Origin: Cystobasidium ongulense
Taxonomy: Eukaryota > Basidiomycota > Cystobasidiomycetes > Cystobasidiales > Cystobasidiaceae
Assembly (NCBI GenBank): GCA_022835595.1
Contig: BQUP01000001.1
Location: forward strand, 744,001 to 808,000
Direction of reading: 5' to 3'
Length of the DNA: 64,000 nt
In this document: positions 46,512-59,195 of the stretch, in pieces
Position numbering within the stretch: position 1 is the stretch's first letter
How the letters are laid out: every line of letters begins with the position of its first letter
The notes under the pieces: model-generated
What the model was told of the DNA's origin: nothing
Database searches by the model: none
What the model saw: the letters and a program-made list of their open reading frames with translations, nothing else
Position numbers and translations under genes: made by a program

Positions 46512-49500
46512 ATGGGCCGCCACTCTGGCCTAGATGGTCAGGAACGAGCAGGAGAGAAGCTGCTAGACCACCCCGTCGACAGCGAGGACCTCACCATGGG
46601 CGACATTGCCATGCAGTCAGTCTCGTCACCTCGAAGAGTCCTTCCTCCCTCTCACCCCAGAGACGCAATGGACCTCACCCCGGGCTGCTGCTCGTCGATG
46701 GGCATGGAATACGGACATTCCGCGTCGCCCTCTTCGATGTCACACGCATCTCTACAGAAGAACCAGATTCGCAAGGCGCCTTCTTCCTCTTCTTTATGTA
46801 CGCTTGCAACGGACAAGCAGTCAACGTCGTCAAGAACTGACAAGACAGAGGTACCATCATCAACGACCCACGCGTCCGACACCACCGCTACAATCCCAGG
46901 AACAGGCTCGCATACTCCAAATGATAGACTCGACAGACCACCCCAGTCACTCCTCACCGCATCGAGGAATACCTTTCCGCCCGTACATGGCGATTCTCCG
47001 TCCACCCTCCTTCCACCTATGGGCCCGACTACCAGCACGTGTCAGGGACCTACACTTTCTGCTCTACCTTTGACCACTGCCTCTCCAGAGTCACCTCCCA
47101 CCACCAACCATGCCACAGCATCCTCTCAAGCACCATCCACCTCATCCACCGCCTCAGCCCCTACCAACCTTCCGCCCCACCCCCTCGAGCTCAACGACGG
47201 TCGATTCAAGCGATACACCGAGACCCAAGGAGATTACAAGCCTGGTGGATATGCACGCGTCAAAGAAGGTGACAGGCTCAACAGAGGGAGGTACGAAATT
47301 GTAAAGAAGTTGGGCGTCGGCCATTTCAGTGTTGTCTGGCTCGCTTGGGATAGAGAGTGAGTGCGTCTTCCCTTCCTTGTTGCCAGCACGAACTGACATT
47401 CTGCATTGTTGCGCATTCAGGGAAGGCGGATATGTTGCCATCAAGATTGTCAGATCGTCGAGGAGATACACCAGAGCCGCCCTGCACGAGGACAAGCTGC
47501 TGAGTAAGGGCCTTTTCTGCCTCTTCACCACGAGACAGATTCTGACCTTGATATTTCTTCTCTCCTCAATCAGCTGTCATAAAAGGCCCTCGAGACGAAA
47601 GAAAGAACTATGTCGTCTCTTTCCTAAACTCGTTTGAAGAACGCTCGTGGGAGGGTGAGTCACTTCTAGTCCAGATCCCAATTGTGTCGTCTCTCTGACG
47701 CGATTCATTTGTTGAATGTCTCGTGCAGGCCCTGAGAACCATGTCTGCCTTGTCTTTGAGCTCATGGGAATGTCTCTCACCGACGTTCTCCGCAAGAATG
47801 ACTTTGATGGTCTTCCCATCAAGACGGTCAAGCTCATCACCAAGCAAGTCCTTACTGGCTTGTCCTATCTTCACTCACTTGGGATAGCACATACCGATAT
47901 CAAGCCAGATAATATACTCCTCTATCACAGTCCAAGACAAATGAGCAAGATGCTTCGTAAACAACTAGAAGCTGATGAAGATGAAAAGGAGAGATTAGCA
48001 AAAGAAGAAGCTTTGAATCCTAAACCTGAGCCTATAAATTGGTTGGAGCATAAACCTAAAATACCGGGATTGAATCCTCAGCAAATTCGTGAAATTCAAC
48101 TTGCTAGAATTAGATCGGAACAGCGGAAATGGACAATCACTCCTTCTATGCCTCTTGAATCACCAATCCCTTTTGCAAATGGAAAGAAGATTGTGAAAGA
48201 GTTTGTTCTCGCGAATAAACATCTATACAAGAAGTATCCTATCAAACCTGTTTCTTCAATAGCCTCATCGAGTCATTCACTGAGAAATTCGCTCGAGAAT
48301 GATAGAATATCGGCTAGTCACCCTGTTACAAACGAAAGCAGCTTGAGACCTGAGACTGTTGAGAAAAAGGAAGTCAATTTTACGCATTCTACACCTACCA
48401 AGGATGTACCTCCCCCAGCGAATGATGCGGGGCATCCATCACCATCGTTACAAGGCAAGCTTTTGGATGCAGTCAATTCTACAGAGTCTCCGATTGCAGT
48501 TCCTTCATCAGTCCAATCTAGCAAGTCGGCTTACTCCTCGTTGGGCCGGCTAAGACCTGGCAGCACCGCATCTTTCAAAGACACCACATCCTATGTTCAC
48601 GTTGGGCGGATGCTTGATAGGCTGTCAATGAGTGATTTCCTTCGTTATCAACGTCAAGCGGATGAACTGGTCATGCCTGGCGATATTCACAATCGCAACG
48701 ATGGTCCATTCGGCTTGAAGCATCCTCGCACGAGCAGCAATTGCAGTGGCAGTGGACAAGGGGAGACGGAGTTTGATAAACTTCTTCGACAGCCTTTGGA
48801 GTATGACTTAGTCACTTCGGGTATGGGAGGTCCTTCACCCATGTTTATTCATAAATCACCCTCGGACTCTGGAGCAAGTGAAATCTTCTCTCCTGCATCG
48901 ACTACAATGACCCGGTATTTCCCTGGTGCTGCATGTGGAGGATCAGCTACGGATTCACCAGCTTCGATGGCTTCCACTCCGATAACAAGTAGTCCTGAAA
49001 TGCACATGTCTAGGAAATTCCCCTCTCCTATCTTTCCTCATCCCGGTGCTGTCTTTTCTACCGCCGTTCCAATCCCTAGAAAGCAAGGTCTCATTCGCAC
49101 AGGTTCCACAGCTAGTAATCTCACCAGTCAATCTTTCAACTCTTTTTCTCCAGGTGATAATGGCCTCTTTCAATCCAATCAACATACTTCTGCGCTCGGA
49201 AGGCATGCGATGCAGAGAGCGAAGAGTACGTACGATCTAGAAGATGAACAAGCTATGATGTCCCTCCCTGCTTCTCCTCCTTCACATCCTACTTCATATA
49301 TCTCAACCGCGTCCATGTCACCGGAAGTTGCCATGAGAAAAGGCAGTCTTTTGGCTGGACTCGGTAGATCTGGGAGCGATGCTTCTATTGGAGGTTTTGA
49401 CTTTTCAATCACTGAAGAGGTCGATCCTTTGTCGAAACCGCATGGTGAAGATGGAAACGTAACACTAGTTGGGAGACCACCTAAAGCCTTGCCTGGTATT

Positions 49501-50603
49501 GGCTCCTCTCTTCAAGGCTTGGGCTTGAATATGAGCGCTGGCTTCGCTCGTTTGAATGCCTTGGCTATCCCGAAAGCTGTTTCACTTGCCATGGATACCA
49601 TCTCGCCTCTTGTACCGGCTTCCCCTCCTGGTTCCATGAGTTCCTCCATGCTTTCCAGAGCGAGTGATCTTTCTTCTTCTTCGTCACCTCCAATTTCAAT
49701 GGGATCGCTTGAAACTCCTCATGACTACCAGCCAAAAATTAGCAAACTTGATTCTCCAGCTAGGGTGAAGAGTGATCCTTTACTCAATATACACGTCAAG
49801 CTTTCTGACCTTGGAAATGCAATCTACTATAATGAGCTCAAAGGAAGAGGATCACTCCCTGAGAATGTATGCACAAGACAATATAGACCACCCGAGAATA
49901 TTATTCAGGCGGATTATAATCTTGGTATCGACGTTTGGGCTCTCGGCTGCGTGGTGAGTACCACTTTATTGATCGTATTGAGACACTTTCTCTCGATGTG
50001 AGTGTTCTAATGTTGGTTATAATGTTCGCAGATTTACGAAATGATCACTGGTGAGATGCTCTTCAATCCAAGTCAGGAGAAGTATCGCTATACAAAGGAG
50101 GATGATTTACTTGGACAGCAGATCGAAATACGTGAGGCTCCTTGACTCGGCGTTAGCTTTCGTACTGATGACTATAAGCTAATGCAACATTCGGTGCGAC
50201 AGTCGGTCCATTCTCGCCTGAATTTGCCTTGAGCGGCAAGAAAAGCTTGCACTTTTTCAACCGACATGGCCAGATTCTTCGAGTGCGCTTGACGCCTTGG
50301 CTTTTATTTGACGTCATGGTCAAGAAATACTACATGCCTCGTGCAAAGGCTCGCAAATTCTGCGACTTTTTGTAAGTTATTGTGAAGAGATATCTATCAC
50401 GCATATATCATTTCAGACTTTTCTATCCTTTAATCTCCTGCAGACTGCGCATGCTTGAGCCTGATCCATCGAAGCGTGCCACTGTGGAAGAGCTGCTTCA
50501 AGATCCGTGGCTCAACGAACTCGAAGAGGACGACGATATGGTTCTTTATCGCGAGCGAAAGAAGAGACCTGCAACACCGGTCACACCTGCCAATGATGTC
50601 TAA
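46512..50603 (+). CDS. SR-protein kinase (SRPK; Sky1/Dsk1 type) with long spacer
   Basis: Seven exons: 46512-47356, 47421-47503, 47574-47654, 47729-49953, 50032-50131, 50203-50371 and 50444-50603, for 1220 residues. A Ser/Thr/Pro-rich N-terminus of about 230 residues precedes YKPGGYARVKEGD, the SRPK entry motif. The kinase has the glycine loop KLGVGHFSVVWLAWD, the VAIKIVRS lysine, and the catalytic loop HTDIKPDNILL near residue 392. The DFG position reads DLGNA, as in all SRPKs, followed by TRQYRPPE. The two halves are split by a Ser/Pro-rich spacer of about 620 residues, far longer than in Sky1. SRPKs phosphorylate Arg-Ser repeats of splicing and export factors. Confidence 0.9.
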
Positions 50604-51545
50604 TCGCGCAACAATATCCTTCTCTTCCGTCTACCAATACTTGGGCTCTGGCCGCTCTTATACACGATAAGGCCAACAAATAAACATTCAAACTCACGCT
50701 GTTGCGCATTTTGTCTACCGCAACACTTTTAATCTTGTCATCTAGCTTCGTCAATGTCTCTTCCCAAATCAATCAAGGTCTCAGATTCTTGACTATCAAG
50801 ACCCAGTTTCTAGATTAATCTCATTCTGAACATCGTTCTTGTGCACTGCAAACGCATAATAAGTTATTAGTTCGATTAAGCAATCTGTTTGCTTTTCAAA
50901 ATTTCCCGATATCTTTCATTCTCGGACGGCCTTCCATTCCATTCAAGCACTTCTTTTCCATCTCTAGCATTTCTTTGCAAGGTCCTCAGCATCATTCATC
51001 ATTCTCCTTACATTCCACATATCGGGCATGGCATGGTGTTTATTTGGGTGAACATCAGCTTCCTGACTTATGCACGCATGCTGTGTTCTTTTTTGTCCAT
51101 CTGTAGCAGTCACATAGTCTGGAATACTTCAGGTCGTAATGCCGCCCTGTATCGATAGACCGTTCTCTTTTAGGTTGTTTTGTGTATGCTTTGTTGGACT
51201 CGATTCGGGGACACATCCATGCAATGCATCTTTCCTGCAATTGGAAAAAGAGGAAGAAGTCTGGTCTTTACGTTGCCGTGGAAGTAGTTGCCACCACCTA
51301 CATGCTATTGCGCTATGCCGCGGTGTCCAATCTGCTTGTGTATCTACACCACCCAGCAGACACCAGCAGCACATCCACACACACTCGGAAGACGCTTGCG
51401 TGGATGCTAGATGCTCGGCGAGCACGCTTCTGCGCAGAGGCAGAACAACGAGCCGCTGCCGACGCTGGGCTTTGAGCCGTCTCAAGGCGGGCAGTCGTAT
51501 GGACTGGACGAGGTGGGTGGATAGAGCACATTCTCCAATCCAGCC
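50604..51545. other. intergenic, promoter of the VPS18 gene
   Basis: No gene was accepted. An upstream plus-strand frame (51407 onwards) could belong to an extra 5' exon of VPS18, but its splice to the main frame is not secure. AT-rich sequence dominates 50700-50900. Confidence 0.35.
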
Positions 51546-54500
51546 ATGGTTGCTGATCCACCAGACCTGCTGTCCATGCAGCTTGTCCAGCGCGACCCTC
51601 CCTTTGCGATTGGGAGAGTCCAGGTGAGTGCTTGCTGCATGATGGCACACTTGCATGCATGGCTCAAAGTAGAGCTGATATAGGCTGCGACGCTCTTCAG
51701 TACCCGCTGTCATCGGATCTCCTCGCCCTCGCCTGCGCCAACAATGTCCTCGTCCTCGTTGTCGCGGGACCTTCTGCCTCTGCCGCTCCTAGGATAGTTC
51801 GGATAGACCTCGCAGTCCCAGACAATGAGCGGACAGTCGAGCTGGTCAATCCGAATGCTGCAAATACAGGCAGTGTGAATGCGAACACGGCGAGAAAGAC
51901 ACCCAGCTCAAATGCCATCCACAAGCTCTTCCTGGACCCTTCTGGCAGACATGTTCTCGTTTCAACACCATCAGGCGACAACTACTACTTCTTCGCAGGT
52001 TGGGAAGCTACCGCAAAAAGAGCTCGCTTGTTGCCGAAGCTTCGTGGGATAGTCTTCAATGCAGTCGGGTGGAACTCTCCTCTCTCGCAATCAACGTCAC
52101 AGAATGCACAAACTACAACGAGCACCAAGGAGATATTGCTTGGCGACCTTAATGGCAACATATACGAGTGTGTACTCGATGGAGGAGCAGGAAGTGGAGA
52201 AGATGCTGGCAACAACGCCGCTGCTGCTGCCTTGCGCTCACTCGCAAGAAGCGGAAATGTGGAGAAGCACTTCAAGCAGGTATACTCTGTCTTCAATGAA
52301 GGCCGCTCAAATAGCAACGGCTCTCCTATTACTGGTCTGAAAGCAGAAGTATGGTCACAGGGATCTTCAAGCCAGAGTAAAAGATTTCGTGCCGCCGTTG
52401 TTGTCACAACACAGACACGCCTATATCAGTTTATAGGCACTGTTCCATCGGCAGCTGCCAATGTGTCGGTCGCTGACAGGGATGAAGGAGGCATGTACGA
52501 AGATCTATTCAAGACTTATCGTGACACTTTGCCGAGTAGGTGACTGCGCTGTTCTTACTCGACAAGCGTATGCTTATGTCGCACGTGTCTCGCTGTCAGA
52601 ATCGCTTGAATTGCCTGGAGATCTTCCCTATTCGGAACTTCATTTCTGGCAAGCAACAAAGGACAAAGTGCTTCTCCCGCCCAAAAAGGTGGCTTGGATG
52701 ACAAGTCAGTAATCGCTTCTTTTGTTTGGAAAGGATTTTCATCTGACATATCCCCGCGCAGGCCCTGGGATTTACAGCGGAACGCTTTCATATTCCTCTC
52801 AGGAACCTGGAGACGGAATCATCGATTCCGCGCAGCTCGTCCCTTACCCTTCAAACGTTCAGGCTACGCGATATGATGCTTCGCCGTTCGCTGGGCCTCA
52901 GGGTGGAGTCGATAATGGCTCGATAGAGAACCCCATAAGCATGGCGATGACCGAGCATCACTTTGTTCTCTTATTCGTGGACCGAGTGAAAGTCATTCGA
53001 ATGCTCGACGACCGAATTGTTTACGAAGAACCACTGGATATAGTGAGAGCCCCCTCATCCTGCAACTTCTGCTTTTCAACGCATCAGGGCTAATACGTTT
53101 CAACCTCATTAGTCGAAAGATGAAAATGCCAGAGCAATAGCGACTGATGTCATGAACAAGACAATCTGGCTATATACGCAGTCCTCAATCTTCGAACTCT
53201 CAGTCACTGAAGAAGATCAGGATCTATGGCACGTCTACCTCGAAAAGCAGTCTTTCGATTCAGCACTGAAATATACGAAGACGCCCAAGCAGAGAAGCAT
53301 CGTCCACGGTGCACAGGGAGATGCTTTCTTTGCGCAAGGAAGGTACATCCAAGCGGCTGAAGCTTATGCACAGTCTTCGAAGAGCTTTGAAGAAGTGGTT
53401 CTCCGCTTTACCGATAAGGAGGAACGAGATGCCGTTCGGTTTTATCTTGTGCGGTGTCTCGAGCGGTTGAAGAAGAACGTGAGCAGAGACAAACGCAGAG
53501 ACTGGAGTCAGCAGCTTACCTATCCTCTTTGTAGGATTTGACACAACGAATGATGCTGGCTACTTGGCTGGTGGAAATATTCTTGAGCAAGATCAATAAC
53601 CTCGAAGATATCGCCGCAGCGGAGTCTGCTTCAGACGACGTTGAGAATTACAAGGTTGAAAGAGCGATAGTCGAGGATGACTTGAAACAGTTTTTACAGC
53701 AGTACAAGGTAAGCCATATCCGGTTTGGGCTGTGTGCATCTTATTCCTGAAGCATTCCGTTACTTTTTAGGACAATCTTGACAGCGCCACCGTATTTGAC
53801 CTCATCTCAAGTCACGGTCGCTCAGAACTACTCTTGCATTATGCATCTGTCATTGGTGACTATGGACGCATCGTTGCTCATTGGATTCGAGAAGAAGACT
53901 GGCAAGCAGCATTACTTGCTATGGCGAGGCAGGTAAGCCATCCTCTATTTATCTAGTCTGAGTTTCGATTATTAAACTGAGCACTTATACTCACTAGGAT
54001 GATCTAGGTCTCTACTATCGTTACGCCCCTGCTTTGATGAGACACGCACCTAAAGAGACTGTCAGCGCCTTCCTGCGGCAGAATGCATTGCAGCCACGAC
54101 GCCTCGTACCGGCGTTAGTCCAGCCAGGTCCACCCAGACCTGAGCTGATACAACAGTCTATCAAATATCTCGAGCATGTTATCTTCTCCCTTCATCGCAC
54201 CGATCCTGCTGTGCACAATGCACTTCTTACACTTCTGGCGACGCACGCGCCTTCTGCTGGGGAAGCCGACAATGACGAGGACAATCTTCTACATTTCCTG
54301 CAAACTGCGCCCGAAGATGAAGATACCGGAAAGCCGTACTTCGACCTCGACTATGCTCTGCGAGTTTGCAAGGCGAATAAGAGGGTTCGAGCATGCGTTG
54401 AGATATATTCTAAGATGGGCTTATATGAGACAAGTGTCGAGCTGGCCTTGCAGAATGGCGATGTTGAGCTTGCCAAGTATAACGCCGATCTGCCCGTAGA

Positions 54501-55487
54501 TGATGATCTGCAGCGAAAGAAGTTATGGCTCAAGATTGCGAAGCACGTCGTGCAGGAGAAGAATGATCTAAAGACGTATGTTCTACTCTCATCACCTGTG
54601 GATCGTCAGCGACTGACTATATGCATCGATGTTTCCTCAGAGCAATGCAATTTCTGGAAAGCACACCTCTACTCAAGATCGAGGACATCCTACCTTTCTT
54701 CCCTGACTTTATTACTATTGACGACTTCAAAGAGGATATTTGCGATGCGCTAGAGGAATACGGCCATCAGATCGAACAGCTCAAGACAGAGATGAACAGT
54801 GCTACCGAAGCGGCAGAAGCGATCAAGCGAGATATTGCAGACTTGCGCAATCGATTCGTCGTTGTTGATGCAGCCGCAAAGTGTGATTCGTGTGGAGAAC
54901 AGCTGCTGGCTAGGCAATTCTACGTATTCCCTTGCCAGCATGCCTTCCATGCTGACTGTTTGATCCGAGAGGTGGGTGCTGTCCTGTTCGCCCTCTGGTA
55001 CAACCAGGCAACTCATGTTGTTTTACATCAGGTCACGCAACATCTGCCTACTCATATGTTGCGGCGAGTACTAGATCTGCAAAATCAAATCGCCAGGGAA
55101 GCCAAAGATAACGATGAAAAGGCCAGTCAAATCCTCGGGAATACGAGCACAAGTGATTCGCTTGGCTTAGAAGCGCTGGGCTTGGTCTCAGGTCGCAAGC
55201 TGGCGCAAGCAAGCGTGCAAGGACTGGATCAGCTTAGAAAGTTGGTCATTCCTGATGCGCTGGTGACGGTGATAGGTGGCGGCATTATGGGTGCAGTAGG
55301 CAGAGACAATCGTGTCGAAATAGCCAAGCAACAGAGTCGCGAAGTAAGCAAGTCTGGGAGAAAGTCGAAGCAGGACAGGATGCGCGAGGAGCTGGACGAC
55401 TTGCTTGCAAGCAGGTGTGTCTACTGCGACACGGCAGTGACCAGTCTGGACCGGCCTTTCCTAGCGGACAGTGAGCAGGAGATCTGA
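51546..55487 (+). CDS. VPS18: Vps18 (Pep3), CORVET/HOPS core subunit
   Basis: The start at 51546 (GCCATGG context) gives MVADPPDLLSMQ; the first exons are 51546-51623, 51701-52535, 52600-52704, 52762-53042 and 53113-53478, with further exons to 55487. The N-terminal half is the beta-propeller, including ELPGDLPYSELHFW and WMTSPGIYSG, a Vps18 signature. It is followed by alpha-solenoid repeats (RSIVHGAQGDAFFAQGRY, YAQSSKSFEEVVL, ICEACVE-like helices). A C-terminal RING-type finger has CDSCGEQLL, FPCQHAFHADC and CVYCD. Vps18 is shared by the CORVET and HOPS tethers that act in endosome and vacuole fusion. The split of the finger by an inserted low-complexity stretch is usual for fungal Vps18. 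Confidence 0.9.
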
Positions 55488-55661
55488 GTGACTGCAGGTC
55501 GGTATATGTAGTCTGGGCTGCAACGGTTTAGTATCGTTGTTGTAGAATTTGATTATTCGATATCCGGTTGCCGAGACGATATCAACGCACGTGCCTCTGC
55601 AGAATCCACTACTTGGGAATTTTCAGAACGTCTGTCTTACATCTCATCCAACTCTAGCAAG

Positions 55662-56586
55662 ATGGTGGTGGAATTGGAAGACTCGAGTCCGCCTCCTGAT
55701 CCGGCCAAGATGAACAGTACGGCGGATACTCTATCCACCTCATCCTCTCCAGCTCTGACGCTTCATGCTTGCAGGCGCGACAACCTCGGATTCGACTGGT
55801 GGCGCATACGTGCCGCGGTGGAAGCGCGATGCTAACGTGAAGCCTGAACCATACAAGGCGTGAGTCTGCAGTCCGGCGTACCCGACATTCAAGATTGTGC
55901 CTCGCTCGCAGCAAATGATCTAACATTGAATATGTATGCATCATAGGGGTCCCAAAAACAAAGCGCCACGTGCACCACTCGAACCTGGACAGTACTCTGC
56001 TCCGCAAATGAGGAATAAGCTGGGTAGTTCTCTCAGTCACTCCTTTCTCGTGTCTCGTCGTCATGACAAGCAAGCCTACCCGGGCTCGTCCGAAGACGGG
56101 TCGCCTATCTCGGCTGATGAGAGATTGAAATTATCGAAACCCAAAGAAGTCTTGTACGATCCGCCGCCCAGCAGTGTCTATTCTATCTTCGCATTTACGA
56201 GATCTTGTGCTTTATACAGGCGCGCCATCTTGAACTACACTGGAGCAAACCCACCCGCGACCGAGCCAGGCACTTACATCATCTGGACTCGACATAATGT
56301 CGACACGGTAAAATCTAATGTTGGCCAGGCCTACCCGTTCTTCACTTGCAAGTCGCATTCTGGCCCACGAATGAGTGATAATATCAGGGTGTTCACCTTC
56401 GATGGTCATTACCGAATAGACTCGGCAGATTTCGCCACTAAAGAAGAGGTGCTTGAATTCGTCAAAGCGAGAGAGCAGTCGAAGGGAGACAAACCTGCCA
56501 GCGTTTGGTTTGACAAGATCAATTCTAGCTGGCTCAAAGTGCTGCTTCGAAAGGCTCCAGAACAGCTTGGGAACCCAATGGATTAG
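55662..56586 (+). CDS. unknown protein, tandem paralogue A
   Basis: Four exons, 55662-55716, 55775-55859, 55947-56153 and 56220-56586, encode 237 residues. Exon 2 has GGAYVPRWKRDANVKPEPY. Exon 3 has LEPGQYSAPQMRNKLG and HSFLVSRRHDK. Exon 4 encodes the conserved C-terminal domain: ILNYTGANPP, GTYIIWTRHNVDTVKSN, YPFFTCKS, RVFTFDGHYRIDSADF, then a helix EVLEFVKAREQSKG. No signal peptide or membrane helix is seen. I do not recognise the fold; the mix of strands and one helix suggests a small globular protein. The same four-exon layout occurs in the paralogue 230 bp downstream. Confidence 0.7.
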
Positions 56587-56818
56587 TCGTGTCTGACTTG
56601 TATTTACTCAATTACGATTTCGAAAGAATTAGAGATTATCCGCGCAACCTCTATAGTGCACTGGATGTATTCTTTGGTATATCGAATGAACTGCAAACTG
56701 ACTTTGATTCTCGAATTGACATGCGGTTGTTGTGACGAGGGCTTGCACGTGCCATGGGTCGTGTACGACTGTTGGATTTTTGGGACAAGTCTCCTGCACC
56801 AGGTCCAACTCAAGCGAG

Positions 56819-57724
56819 ATGGCTTTTCAATTGGCTACAGCTGCTGACCCAGCCACAACCGGTATCGCGGATACTCTGTCGACCTGCTTCTGTCCAGCTC
56901 TGATTCCACAAGCCTGCAGGCGCAACAAGCTCGAACTCGACCCGTGGCGCCTATGTCCCACGCTGGAAACGCGACGCGAATGTCAAGCCTGAGCCATACA
57001 GGGCGTGAGCATGGATTCCAGCTGGCCCTAGGATTTCAGCTGTGTCCGAGGAGCAAGGCATGAACTGACATTACCACCGTGGTGCTTATAGAGTCCCGCA
57101 TGGCAAGGCGCCACCACTCAAGCCGGGAGAGTACCATGCCTGGCAGATAGGCGAGAAGCTTGGCGTCCCTATCAATCACTCCTTCCTCGTATCCTATCAT
57201 GGAATCCAGCAAGCCCTCCCAAACTCTCCCGAACATGGGTCACCTGGTCCCTTGGCTATCGAGAGCTTGGGTTTACCGAAAGGCAAAGAAACCTTGTACG
57301 ATCCAGCCTGCAAAACACGTTCACAAGCACGCTAACGAGGTCTTGTATATCGTACAGACACGCCATCTTGAACTATCCTGGAGCAAACCCACCCTCGACC
57401 GAGCCAGGGACCTACATCATCTGGACGCGACATAATGTCGACACGGTAAAATCTAACGTTGGCCAGGCCTACCCATTCTTCACTTGCAAGTCGCAACCTG
57501 GGCCGCGGACAAGTGATAATATCAGGGTATTCACATTTGATGGACATTACCGAATAGACTCGGCAGATTTCGCCACTAAAGAAGAGGTGCTTGAATTCGT
57601 CAAAGCGAGAGAGCAGTCGAAGGGCGACAAACCTGCTAGCGTCTGGTTAGACAAGCTTAATTCCAGATGGCTCAAAGTGTTGCTTCGAAAGGCTCCAGAA
57701 CAGCTTGGGAACCCGCTGGAGTAA
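56819..57724 (+). CDS. unknown protein, tandem paralogue B
   Basis: Exons 56819-56861, 56920-57004, 57092-57295 and 57358-57724 encode 232 residues, with intron positions and phases identical to paralogue A. Exon 2 repeats GAYVPRWKRDANVKPEPY almost unchanged. Exon 3 is diverged, with LKPGEYHAWQIGEKLGVPI and HSFLVSYHGIQQ, and matches A in well under half of its positions. Exon 4 is about 92 per cent identical to that of A at protein level (about ten differences in 120 residues). The intron before exon 4 contains a good GCTAAC branch site. The function is unknown. Confidence 0.7.
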
Positions 57725-58076
57725 TCTGTTCTACAAGCGTATGCTCAACCTACAATCTATAAAATCCTAGGCTTCTGTGCCCTGCCCGACCTCCGTTATG
57801 CATTGATGTCTCCGTATGAGGAATGATTCGCAGATTGCCAACTGACTGTATCAAATCAAGTCGACAGTCCTGCTACCATTGATATTCAGCCTGTTCCTCG
57901 CTAGCACTGTAGCAGAGCAATTGGGTCCAGCGGGTATTTGATCCAAACTCGGCCTTGCTCCATGGAAAGCTTGGACCGGCGTCTAGGGTAAGCAGCCACC
58001 TCAAGTTTTCAGCGAGATTGGCCAACGTAGCCTGCTCATCTATTCAAAGTATGCCATGGTCTCTATTCGGAATCGT
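57725..58076. other. convergent intergenic region
   Basis: This spacer lies between the 3' ends of paralogue B (+) and the 2H phosphoesterase gene (-). No gene was seen. Confidence 0.4.
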
Positions 58077-58922
58077 TCATGACTTGCCGAAAGGTATCCT
58101 GTGCAGATGTTCCCAAGGGCCGCCTCGGTAGAACCAGACATCCAGACCTTTTGCTCTTCCGTGGGAAACATTTGCATCCTTGGGCAGGCTCTTCACCTCT
58201 TCGAATATCCTTTTCGCTTCTTCGACTGTCACTTTGTTGACGACAGTCGCATGCGGTTTGAAGTTGGGATTTATGTCTTGTCTTGACATTGTGAATTCTT
58301 TCTTTAAGGCTCCTAACAAGTTCTTCCGTACTGATACTAATTTTGGAGCTTTGAGGGGTATCATGACTAGGGAGTTGCTCGTTAGAGTGTATGGATCGCA
58401 GAATACCTCGAACTCTTGAGAATCTGAACACACGGAATTGATCGTCTTCATGATGACTTCTAAATATTCGGACGGAAGAGCATGAAAGAGTGTGATATGG
58501 CCTTGTAGATAGTTTCTCATGGTAGGAAAATACTTTGCTCTTAACTCGGAGAAATGGGTCTGCAGGTCATCTTCGAGCCATGCACTTATGATTATGGGAG
58601 GGAAGTTTTCGGGAGGATAGGACACAGGAACATCCTCCCTGTTGACTGATCCAGCTTTCCCGCTGTCCAGCGCCTCTTGAAAATGAGCAGCAATCTTCTC
58701 TTTCCTGGGAGATATAGGCTGGCGTTGTTCTGCAGCGGGCTGGCTATTTGACCCGCCACCGTCGTCTTTCTCGTTCGCAACAGCTCGAGCATAGGATATG
58801 CCAGTCATTCTGTGGCCTATGATAGTGCAAAACGGTCCAATTGGCTCTTGAGTGCTGTTGTGTCGCAGTAAAGGCTTTCTAATCAGATGTTGAAGTGCCG
58901 ATGCAGAGCTCTTGAGGATCAT
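58077..58922 (-). CDS. 2H phosphoesterase (2'-5' RNA ligase-like)
   Basis: A single exon encodes 281 residues. The first 20 residues are basic and Ser/Leu-rich, like a mitochondrial leader. The domain has both 2H motifs, HITLFHAL (about residue 141) and HATVVNKV (about 224), that is HxTx repeated about 80 residues apart, with the strand-rich context of the LigT/2H superfamily. Members act on 2',3'-cyclic phosphates or 2'-5' linkages of RNA; the substrate here is unknown. It is one of the few intronless genes in the window. It is divergent to RRP3, with 273 bp between starts. Confidence 0.82.
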   Translation of the reverse strand: MILKSSASALQHLIRKPLLRHNSTQEPIGPFCTIIGHRMTGISYARAVANEKDDGGGSNSQPAAEQRQPISPRKEKIAAHFQEALDSGKAGSVNREDVPVSYPPENFPPIIISAWLEDDLQTHFSELRAKYFPTMRNYLQGHITLFHALPSEYLEVIMKTINSVCSDSQEFEVFCDPYTLTSNSLVMIPLKAPKLVSVRKNLLGALKKEFTMSRQDINPNFKPHATVVNKVTVEEAKRIFEEVKSLPKDANVSHGRAKGLDVWFYRGGPWEHLHRIPFGKS

Positions 58923-59195
58923 GGGCAGAGAGGGCCGTAAAGATCGTGGGCTATCGCGAGGACCAGCTGGAGGGGCAGAGGATATTAGGGACCCTAGCAG
59001 TGAAGACTAATGGAAGGCAGTCTGGCAGTAAATGATAAGAAGAAGAAGAGCTCGACTGGAATTCACTTCTTTGTGGATCATCTTTATCGATCATTATTGC
59101 ACGTGCCAAAAAGAAAGCAGAAATTTCAGAATGATGTCGAGGATTGCTTTTGATTCTGCATCAACTCTGATTGACAACACTCGACTCGAGTCAGC

